Origin: Sphingobacteriaceae bacterium
GTDB lineage: Bacteria > Bacteroidota > Bacteroidia > Sphingobacteriales > Sphingobacteriaceae
NCBI GenBank assembly: GCA_017745075.1
Contig: JAGIAD010000004.1
Span: forward strand, 186,001-250,000
Length of the DNA: 64,000 nucleotides
Direction of reading: 5' to 3'
Made by a program: the position numbers and the translations under genes. The notes under the pieces were generated by a model. The model did not search any database, had not been told where the DNA came from, and was given only the letters and a program-made list of their open reading frames with translations. Of this stretch, positions 55,116 through 62,385 are shown piece by piece. Every line of letters begins with the position of its first letter. The stretch's first letter is position 1.

Positions 55116-56165
55116 ATGAGTGCCCAAATATTCGATTCATCAAAAAAAGGAAAAAAAGTTTTAAACTTTGGTGAAATACTTTTGCGCATCTGCCCTGATA
55201 TGGATGGTGCATGGTTAAAAGAAAATAAACTTCCGTTTTATGTTGGCGGTGCAGAGCTGAATGTGGCTACAGCACTGGCACTTTGGAATGTCCCTTCGGC
55301 CTATCTGTCAGCTGTGCCCGATAATTCCGTTACCCGCGAAATTGTCGATTATCTTAATGTTCGTAATATTGATACCACGCCAATGGTTTATCATGGTGAA
55401 CGTTTGGGTTTATATTATCTCCCAAAAGGGAAAGACCTGAAGAATGCCGGTGTAATTTACGATAGAGCCAATTCGGCCTATGCCGGTTTAAAAGTTGGCC
55501 AGATTAACTGGGACGAGGTTTTTAAAGAGGTAACCTGGTTTCATTTCAGCGCAATATGCCCTGCTATTAACCAATCTATTGCCGATGTTTGCCTGGAAGC
55601 TTTAAAAGCGGCAAGTGAACGGAACATTACCATTTCGCTTGATTTAAACTACCGTGCCAAGCTTTGGAAGTATGGTAAAGAGCCAATTGATATCTTACCA
55701 GAACTGGCCCAATACTGCACTTTAATTATGGGTAACGTGTGGGCGGCCAATAAAATGCTGGGTACGGCACTTCACCCCGATTTGTTGCAAACAGAAGGTT
55801 ATGCAAAAGAAACGTTACTGCAACAAGCCACAGATACTTCTAAAGAAATATTAAGTTTGTTTCCGGCATGTAAAGCGGTTGCCAATACTTTCAGGTTCGA
55901 TTACGGCAAAGGTATCCGCTATTATACGGCTATTTATACCGAAGGCGAACTAACCGTTTCAGAAGAGTATGTTTCGGAAGAAATTTTAGATAAAGTAGGT
56001 AGTGGCGACTGTTTTATGGCCGGCCTGATTTATGGTTTTTATAACCAACTACCGGCGAAAGAAACCTTAAATTTTGCCACTGCAGCAGCTTACGATAAAT
56101 TATACATTCCAAGTGATGCTACAACCAGTACCGTAGCAGATATAGAAAAAAGAATAATACGATGA
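55116..56165 (+). CDS. kdgK: 2-dehydro-3-deoxygluconate kinase (PfkB family)
   Basis: 349 residues. PfkB segments: NFGEILLRICPD and FYVGGAELNVATALA at the N-terminus, and the anion-hole/catalytic loop KVGSGDCFMAGLIYGF near 292 with the catalytic Asp. Phosphorylates 2-keto-3-deoxygluconate (KDG) to KDPG. The gene overlaps eda by 4 bases (ATGA), which couples the two enzymes and supports the KDG assignment over other sugar kinases. Confidence 0.93.
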   Translation: MSAQIFDSSKKGKKVLNFGEILLRICPDMDGAWLKENKLPFYVGGAELNVATALALWNVPSAYLSAVPDNSVTREIVDYLNVRNIDTTPMVYHGERLGLYYLPKGKDLKNAGVIYDRANSAYAGLKVGQINWDEVFKEVTWFHFSAICPAINQSIADVCLEALKAASERNITISLDLNYRAKLWKYGKEPIDILPELAQYCTLIMGNVWAANKMLGTALHPDLLQTEGYAKETLLQQATDTSKEILSLFPACKAVANTFRFDYGKGIRYYTAIYTEGELTVSEEYVSEEILDKVGSGDCFMAGLIYGFYNQLPAKETLNFATAAAYDKLYIPSDATTSTVADIEKRIIR

Positions 56166-56824
56166 TTAGCAACAAGCACAAAATTTTGGATGCCATTTTA
56201 GAGCAGGGTATGTTACCGCTTTTTTACCAGGATAGCGAAGCAGGTAGTGTAGAAATATTACGTACGCTATATAAAGCCGGGGTTCGTGTTTTCGAATATA
56301 CCAACCGTGGCAAATCGGCTTTGCCGAACTTTAAAAAACTAAAGGAAGTACGTGATGCCGAAATGCCTGATCTTTACCTCGGTATCGGAACCATTAAAAC
56401 CCCTGCCGATGCCAATGCTTTTATCGAAGCCGGAACCGATTTTATTGTAGCCCCGATCATCAATCCGGCAGTTGCCGAAATTGCAAACAAAATTGGTATG
56501 CTTTGGATCCCGGGCTGTATGACACCGACCGAAATCAGCGTAGCCCAAGAACACAAAGCCATGCTGATTAAAATTTTTCCCGCAAATATTTTAGGTCCGG
56601 AGTTTATTTCATCGATCAAAGATCTTTTCGCCGGCCAGTTATTTATGCCAACCGGTGGTGTAGAAATTAATGCCGAAAATTTAAAAACCTGGTTTAAAGC
56701 CGGCGTTTGTGCAGTTGGTATGGGCAGTAAATTAATTAGTAAAGATGTAATGAGCAAAGGCCTTTACGAGGAATTATTCGACAATACAAAATTAGCACTT
56801 GACTTAATTCAGCAGAGCAAATAA
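56162..56824 (+). CDS. eda: KDPG aldolase
   Basis: 220 residues, class I aldolase TIM barrel. The Schiff-base lysine is K137 in MLIKIFPANILGP; the general base Glu is in RVFEYTNRGKSA near residue 45; the phosphate site is PTGGVE. Splits KDPG into pyruvate and glyceraldehyde-3-phosphate, the last step of the galacturonate route. The same family also cleaves 4-hydroxy-2-oxoglutarate. It overlaps kdgK by 4 bases and precedes the transporter gene by 21 bases. Confidence 0.95.
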   Translation: MISNKHKILDAILEQGMLPLFYQDSEAGSVEILRTLYKAGVRVFEYTNRGKSALPNFKKLKEVRDAEMPDLYLGIGTIKTPADANAFIEAGTDFIVAPIINPAVAEIANKIGMLWIPGCMTPTEISVAQEHKAMLIKIFPANILGPEFISSIKDLFAGQLFMPTGGVEINAENLKTWFKAGVCAVGMGSKLISKDVMSKGLYEELFDNTKLALDLIQQSK

Positions 56825-56845
56825 AAATTAAACTTACCTAACCAA

Positions 56846-58219
56846 ATGAACCAAATGAAAATAGGCAAATACAGATGGACGATATGCGCACTTCTGTTTT
56901 TCGCTACCACAGTAAATTATTTAGATAGACAAGTGTTAAGTTTGCTATCAAGCAAGCTCGAAGCAGAGTTTAACTGGACAAATTCAGATTACGCAAACAT
57001 AACAGCAGCTTTTCAATTCGTTTATGCTATATCAATGCTTTTTGCTGGACGAATAATAGATAAATTAGGAACAAAATGGGGATACGCTGTTGCGATTATT
57101 GTTTGGTCACTAGGCGCCATTCTACATGCCAAAGCTATTCCTGTAGGAGAAGCCGTTTCATCTATGTTTGCATTAGTTGGAATTACAAGTATATCGGTAT
57201 CCGTACTGGGCTTCATTGTTTCTAGGGCTGTTTTAGGTTTTGGAGAATCTGGAAATTTTCCGGCAGCAATTAAAGCAACAGCAGAATATTTTCCTAAGAA
57301 GGAGCGTTCCTTTGCAACAGGAATCTTTAATTCAGGAGCAAATGTTGGTGCAATTCTAGCTCCTGCTACTGTGCCATACATCGCTGAAGCATGGGGCTGG
57401 GAAACTGCATTTTTAATTATTGGGGCAGCGGGCTTTTTTTGGCTAATATTTTGGTTTATTTTTTATGATAAACCTGAAGAACAAAAGCGTTTATCTAAAG
57501 CTGAATTAGAGTATATTCTATTAGATACAGATCAAAAAGTTATTGTTCCATCAGAATCTGAAACAGAAGCAAAGAAGGTTTCATGGTTTAAGTTGTTAGG
57601 ATATAAACAAACATGGGCTTTCACGTTTGGAAAGTTCATGACTGATGGTGTTTGGTGGTTCTTTTTATTCTGGCTTCCTTCATATTTAAAGGCTCAGTAT
57701 GGAATGGAAGGAACATCAATATCTTTCCCACTTTTTGTGCTTTATAGTATGACAATGATCGGTAGCATTGGAGGTGGATGGTTTCCTGCTTATTTCCTTA
57801 AAAAAGGATACAATGTTTACGAAGGTAGAATGAGAGCAATGTTCGTAATTGCATTATTTCCTTTAGTTGTCTTACTTGCCCAACCTTTGGGACACTATAC
57901 GTTTTGGATTCCTGTATTTTTAATTGGAATTGGAGCTTCAGCACACCAAGCTTGGTCTGCAAATATTTTTACAACAGTGTCAGATATGTTTCCCAAAAAA
58001 GCAGTTGGATCAATTATTGGGATTGGTGGTATGGCTGGAGGAATTGGTGGCGTAATAGTTTCGAAAGTTGGTGGTGCTCTGTTCGATCATTACAAAGGAT
58101 TAGGACATATCCAGACTGGTTACACCATCATGTTTGCATTTTGTGCTATTGCTTATATTATTGCCTGGTTAATAATGAAAACCTTAGTACCAAAATATAA
58201 AGTAATAGAATTAGAATAA
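56846..58219 (+). CDS. exuT: MFS hexuronate transporter, ExuT type
   Basis: 457 residues, 12 helices, anion:cation symporter branch of the MFS. Seen: NYLDRQVLSLLSSKLEAEFNWTNSDYANI after helix 1, and GFGESGNFPAAIKATAEYFPKKERSFATGIFNSGANVGAILAP, both typical of ExuT-like hexuronate carriers. Position in the uxa/kdg run supports galacturonate import. The codon usage is clearly more A+T-rich than that of its neighbours (many GGA, TTA, AGA, ATA), which may point to separate acquisition. A terminator follows. Confidence 0.9.
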   Translation: MNQMKIGKYRWTICALLFFATTVNYLDRQVLSLLSSKLEAEFNWTNSDYANITAAFQFVYAISMLFAGRIIDKLGTKWGYAVAIIVWSLGAILHAKAIPVGEAVSSMFALVGITSISVSVLGFIVSRAVLGFGESGNFPAAIKATAEYFPKKERSFATGIFNSGANVGAILAPATVPYIAEAWGWETAFLIIGAAGFFWLIFWFIFYDKPEEQKRLSKAELEYILLDTDQKVIVPSESETEAKKVSWFKLLGYKQTWAFTFGKFMTDGVWWFFLFWLPSYLKAQYGMEGTSISFPLFVLYSMTMIGSIGGGWFPAYFLKKGYNVYEGRMRAMFVIALFPLVVLLAQPLGHYTFWIPVFLIGIGASAHQAWSANIFTTVSDMFPKKAVGSIIGIGGMAGGIGGVIVSKVGGALFDHYKGLGHIQTGYTIMFAFCAIAYIIAWLIMKTLVPKYKVIELE

Positions 58220-58226
58220 AACCAGG

Positions 58227-58268
58227 GACTGATGTTAAGGAACAATTTTCTGGTCCCATCAGTCTTTT
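58227..58268 (+). terminator. Intrinsic terminator after exuT
   Basis: GACTGATG pairs with CATCAGTC (58227-58234 with 58257-58264), with a further CCAG/CTGG pairing possible, followed by TTTT. Ends the kdgK-eda-exuT run; the next gene has its own start 66 bases on. Confidence 0.7.
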
Positions 58269-58333
58269 ATTAAAACGAATCTATACTTAAACTATAGATT
58301 TAACATTAATTTAACCCTAACAACAAATTAAAA

Positions 58334-59959
58334 TTGAGTACAACGCTAAACCTCGAAAGTATTTTCGTTGAAGAGAGCCAGATTCCAGATGAATTTAGGC
58401 TTGCGGAAGAAATCAATCAGAAAGAATTCCTTTCCAACGGTGAAATGAAACCCTGGAACGGACCTTTTAACGAAGTTTTTTCTCCGGTATGTATTAGAAC
58501 TCCTGAAGGTTTAAAACGAAAGAGGATCGGAAGTTTCCCGGTATGTACCGAAAAGGAATCGACTGAAGCATTAGATGCTGCTGTAGCTGCTTACGACAAT
58601 GGCCGCGGACAATGGCCAACCATGAGCGTTGCTGACCGCATAGCCTGTGTTGAAAATTTTACCCATAAAATGATTGAGCAAAAAGAAATTGTGGCCAAGC
58701 TCATTATGTGGGAAATCGGGAAATCTTATGCCGATTCGGTTAAAGAGTTCGATCGTACAGTTGAGTACATTTATGCAACAATTGATGCGTTGAAGGATAT
58801 CGACAGACAGTCTTCACGTTTCGAAATAGAGCAGGGAATTGTGGCCCAGGTACGCCGTTCGCCGCTTGGTGTGGTGCTTTGTATGGGACCATTCAATTAT
58901 CCTTTAAACGAAACCTTTACCACCTTGATTCCGGCTTTGATTATGGGCAATACGCTTTTATTCAAACCACCTAAACACGGTACTTTATTACACTATCCTT
59001 TATTGGAGGCTTTCCGTTCGAGTTTCCCTAAGGGTGTGGTAAATACGATTTATGGCCGCGGGAATACGATTGTTCCGGGTTTAATGAAATCAGGAAAAAT
59101 TAATGTTCTTACCTTAATCGGCTCGAGTAAGGTGGCCAACGAACTGAAAAAACTGCATCCTAAGGTAAACCGTTTAAGGGCAATTTTAGGTTTAGATGCA
59201 AAAAATGCGGCCATCATCACTAAAGATGCCGATCTTGACCTGGCAGTTTCTGAAACTGTTTTGGGATCGCTTTCTTTTAACGGACAACGTTGTACAGCGA
59301 TCAAAATCGTGTATGTACACCGCAGTTTAGCTCAGGAATTTTTAAAACGTTTATCTGCAGAGGTAGAAAAACTGAAATTCGGCATGCCTTGGGAAAAAGG
59401 AGTAAACCTTACCCCGTTGCCAGAGCTGAACAAACCGGAATATTTAAAAGAATGTATCGATGATGCCGTTTCGCACGGTGCAAAAGTGGTGAACAAAAAT
59501 GGTGGACAAACTTTAGAAACTTTTGTTTACCCTGCCATTGTTTACCCGGTAAACGGCAATATGAAACTATACCGCGAAGAGCAGTTTGGTCCGATTGTGC
59601 CGGTTGTGCCTTTTGATGATCTGGAAGAGCCTATTGAGTATTTAATTGGTTCGCCACATGGTCAGCAGGTGAGTATTTTCAGCAACAATGCTGCGGTAGT
59701 TTCTTCGTTAATTGATCCTTTGGTTAACCAGGTAAGCCGTGTAAATATCAACTGCCAATGCCAGCGCGGACCAGATGTATTCCCTTTTACCGGTCGTAAA
59801 GACAGTGCTGAAGGAACACTTTCTGTAGTAGATGCACTGCGTTCGTTCTCGATCCGTTCTTTGGTGGCAACAAAATTTACAGATGATAATAAAAAGTTAT
59901 TGAACGAAATTGTTAAAGGAGATGATTCGAACTTCTTAAGTACGAAGTATATTTTTTAA
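58334..59959 (+). CDS. NADP-dependent glyceraldehyde-3-phosphate dehydrogenase-like ALDH
   Basis: 541 residues of the aldehyde dehydrogenase superfamily, GapN/ALDH11 branch. Cofactor part: GVVLCMGPFNYPLNET and LIGSSKVANEL. The catalytic cysteine is C320 in FNGQRCTAIK, the usual GapN context. The general-base glutamate, normally 34 residues before Cys in ELGGK, is replaced: the motif reads GLDAKN with G286 in that place. Start is TTG. Following the Entner-Doudoroff-like genes, it could oxidise glyceraldehyde-3-phosphate to 3-phosphoglycerate with NADPH formation. It may instead oxidise another aldehyde of the pathway. Confidence 0.82.
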   Translation: MSTTLNLESIFVEESQIPDEFRLAEEINQKEFLSNGEMKPWNGPFNEVFSPVCIRTPEGLKRKRIGSFPVCTEKESTEALDAAVAAYDNGRGQWPTMSVADRIACVENFTHKMIEQKEIVAKLIMWEIGKSYADSVKEFDRTVEYIYATIDALKDIDRQSSRFEIEQGIVAQVRRSPLGVVLCMGPFNYPLNETFTTLIPALIMGNTLLFKPPKHGTLLHYPLLEAFRSSFPKGVVNTIYGRGNTIVPGLMKSGKINVLTLIGSSKVANELKKLHPKVNRLRAILGLDAKNAAIITKDADLDLAVSETVLGSLSFNGQRCTAIKIVYVHRSLAQEFLKRLSAEVEKLKFGMPWEKGVNLTPLPELNKPEYLKECIDDAVSHGAKVVNKNGGQTLETFVYPAIVYPVNGNMKLYREEQFGPIVPVVPFDDLEEPIEYLIGSPHGQQVSIFSNNAAVVSSLIDPLVNQVSRVNINCQCQRGPDVFPFTGRKDSAEGTLSVVDALRSFSIRSLVATKFTDDNKKLLNEIVKGDDSNFLSTKYIF

Positions 59960-59978
59960 AAGGTCAGTTCATAAAACC

Positions 59979-60024
59979 AAGCCGCAAAAACATGGATGTG
60001 AATCTGTGGATTTGTGGCTTTTTT
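59979..60024 (+). terminator. Intrinsic terminator after the GapN-like gene
   Basis: AAGCCGCAAA pairs with TTTGTGGCTT (one G-T pair) and is followed by a T run, 20 bases after the stop. Confidence 0.75.
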
Positions 60025-60548
60025 ATTTTCTGTCATTCTGAACGCATTGAAGAATCCCTAAGCGATGAACACGGGCATTCAAATGGTGATCTAAATGTAG
60101 ATTACTTTATGTAGTTACTTGCGGCTAAAAGATCTTTCACTGGCGTTACCATTGACAGATCCTATAGAAAAATCGTCATTTCGACTGAAGCGTGCCGATT
60201 TTTCATCGGTAGCGAAATGGAGAAATCTATAGAGGCAGATTTAGCTTCGTTGAGCAACCGTGGTTCTCGACTGCGTTGCTCTCCGCTCGAAATGACGACT
60301 CTTGAGAGCGCTGTCAATCCTATTGATTTTTATACAATAAATTATCCCTCAGGATGACAAATGAAGGGAAATCTCTATCCGTATTAATAATGCAGGTAAT
60401 ATACTTTTTGCGATACAATCGCCTTTCTCATACATCCTCGTTGCAAACGAGGACGATGATCTCAATTATACGCCTAACTCCGTGTACTCAGTGAATGTCT
60501 CGATGCACTCGGTGGTTAAAAAACAAATAGGATCACGAATTATATTTT
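60025..60548. repeat. Intergenic region with REP-like inverted repeats
   Basis: No gene seen. Inverted pair CGTCATTTCGA (60174-60184) with TCGAAATGACG (60287-60297), about 100 bases apart; and a tight hairpin TCCTCGTT-GCA-AACGAGGA (60435-60453). Other fragments (GTCATTCTGAACGC at 60033, CTCAGGATGACAAATG near 60350) look like remnants of the REP type found at 17726. These are probably mobile intergenic units and not regulators of the flanking genes. Confidence 0.6.
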
Positions 60549-61289
60549 TTACTTCAAGCTCTTCACTAAATTCAATTTTAACTCCTTAATCCCTTTTACT
60601 ACCAATCCTGCAACCTGCTTAGCTCCTTCCGGACTTAAATGTGTATTGTCTTTCTTGCCGTTTGGATAATTTACATTTCCTGAATCAACATAGTTGAATA
60701 ATTTGATGGATTGTTCTTCACCAAGGCGGTTTAACAAACTCTCTGTTTTCACCAGCATATCAATTAGCGGAACATCTAATGAATCGGCTACCTGGCGGGT
60801 AATGCGTGGATAGTCGCCATGTGAATCGATTAAAACACCATTTTTGAAACTTCTGCGGGAGATTGGGGTGAGTAAAACCGGAAAAGCTTTTTTGCTTCGG
60901 GTTTCTTTTACATAATTAACCAAATTGATCTTAAAATCAGCAAGTGAAACACCAACGGAAGGCTTATCAATTTTTTCGTCATTATGCCCAAATTCTATAA
61001 AAACATAATCGCCAGGTTTTAACTGCGCCAATATTGGATCCCAGCGTTTTTCGGCCCTGAATGATTTCGTACTTCTTCCGTTTAAAGCCCGGTTATCAAC
61101 CGTAAGGTCTGATTTAAAGTATGATTGTAATGCCATGCCCCAACCCGTTTCCGGATAAGCTTTTTCTTCTTTATTGGCTGCGGTAGAATCGCCAATTATA
61201 TACAATTTTGTTTTCTTCTGAACGGTGGTAAAAGAGAATAAAACGGTTAAGGCAACTGCCGTAAAAAATTTAAGGAAATTTGTCTTCAT
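60549..61289 (-). CDS. Rhamnogalacturonan acetylesterase (CE12), second copy
   Basis: 246 residues, SGNH hydrolase. Signal peptide about 1-24. Blocks: IIGDST (S35), NGRSTKSF, FGHND, and DNTHLSPEGA at the C-terminus. The two CE12 proteins share the motifs but are clearly diverged, so they may act on different acetyl positions. The start overlaps the stop of the CE8 gene by 4 bases (ATGA on the minus strand), so the pair is translationally coupled. Confidence 0.93.
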   Translation of the reverse strand: MKTNFLKFFTAVALTVLFSFTTVQKKTKLYIIGDSTAANKEEKAYPETGWGMALQSYFKSDLTVDNRALNGRSTKSFRAEKRWDPILAQLKPGDYVFIEFGHNDEKIDKPSVGVSLADFKINLVNYVKETRSKKAFPVLLTPISRRSFKNGVLIDSHGDYPRITRQVADSLDVPLIDMLVKTESLLNRLGEEQSIKLFNYVDSGNVNYPNGKKDNTHLSPEGAKQVAGLVVKGIKELKLNLVKSLK

Positions 61290-62317
61290 TTTAATTTATT
61301 TGTGAGTGGGTTCCACTGATCGGTTCCGCTCAGTATATTTTTTAAAGTGTAATTTTTAGCTTCAGTATCAGTGAGCTGTTTTGTCCAGGCCAGTCTTGTT
61401 TTTGGTGATGCCCCGGCACCTTTGTTTTTGTATTCAGCATAAAAAACCGTTAGTTCCTTGTTTGGAAACATCTTATCGCCCTTCCAGGCATTCCAGCCCT
61501 CTGGTGAAATATGTTTCCCGATTTCACAGTTTAAGAATACCGTTTTTGCATATGGCCGCCATGGCCTGCCCAAATATGCTTTCTTTACTGCAGTATCTGC
61601 AATGAGCTTACAATTTAAAAAAACAAACCCGAATTTTTGTTGTGCCGAGGTTGAAGCCGCGGTAACATACGAATCGCTCAGACTTTTAATGGTGCAATTT
61701 TCAAAAACAACAGTGGCTTTACCAAATATAAAATCGGTTGTACCCTCAATATAACAGTTTTGATAATGTTGACGGCTATTTTCTACAGCTGCATAAAGTG
61801 TATCCTGGTTGCCCAAAAACCTGCAGTTTTTAGCTGTAAAACGATCGCCTTCCACATGCAGCGCAACCGCCTGGCCAACACGGCCGGCCGTGTTGATAAT
61901 GCTTAGGTTTTCGAAGTGGATATTATTCCCTTGAACCAATACAGTATAAGAAGTGTACGTGCTGAATTTATCGTTACCAAACTGGTCTTTGCCAGCTGGA
62001 TTAAGCTTCCCGGAATAATCGTCGAAAGTAATAATGGTATTTTCAGAACGCTCGCCAATAATCGAAACCCTGATTTTCCAGGAGGGAATAATCAATTTTT
62101 CTTTGTAAATACCCTTTTTAACATAAATTTTAACTTCCTGTTCGCCTATATCCCTTACCGAATTTACAGCTTCCTGTATAGAGCGGTAATTACCGGAGCC
62201 ATCTTTAGCAACGGTAAGGGTAGCCGGGTATTTAGGGTCTTGTGCATAGGTTTGTGCAGTTAAGCCGAGGTGAAAGAGGAGGATAAAAACAAAATAGATA
62301 AGCGTTGGCTTCGTCAT
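61286..62317 (-). CDS. Pectinesterase (CE8), second copy
   Basis: 343 residues with a signal peptide ending near residue 26 (AQTYAQ). Catalytic set intact: Q149 (GQAVA), D172 (GNQDTLY), D195 (GTTDFIFG), R251 and W253 (LGRPWRP). Paralogue of the CE8 at 44315-45271 but on the other strand and fused in expression to a CE12 gene. De-methylates homogalacturonan outside the cytoplasm. It follows the partial lipoprotein gene by 68 bases with a terminator between them. Confidence 0.95.
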   Translation of the reverse strand: MTKPTLIYFVFILLFHLGLTAQTYAQDPKYPATLTVAKDGSGNYRSIQEAVNSVRDIGEQEVKIYVKKGIYKEKLIIPSWKIRVSIIGERSENTIITFDDYSGKLNPAGKDQFGNDKFSTYTSYTVLVQGNNIHFENLSIINTAGRVGQAVALHVEGDRFTAKNCRFLGNQDTLYAAVENSRQHYQNCYIEGTTDFIFGKATVVFENCTIKSLSDSYVTAASTSAQQKFGFVFLNCKLIADTAVKKAYLGRPWRPYAKTVFLNCEIGKHISPEGWNAWKGDKMFPNKELTVFYAEYKNKGAGASPKTRLAWTKQLTDTEAKNYTLKNILSGTDQWNPLTNKLK

Positions 62318-62353
62318 GTGATCGGTATAATGCTACTATAAATTTCAATAAAA

Positions 62354-62376
62354 AAGGGCAGATCTAACCTGCCCTT
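62354..62376 (-). terminator. Intrinsic terminator after the partial lipoprotein gene
   Basis: Perfect 8-bp stem AAGGGCAG with CTGCCCTT and a T run on the minus strand, 10 bases after the stop at 62386. Transcription of CE8/CE12 probably needs readthrough or its own promoter. Confidence 0.8.
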
Positions 62377-62385
62377 TAAAAATAA

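Noticed and set aside
60025..60548. Possible CRISPR array or attachment site
   Set aside because: Repeats are inverted and unequally spaced, with no regular direct repeats and no cas or integrase gene.
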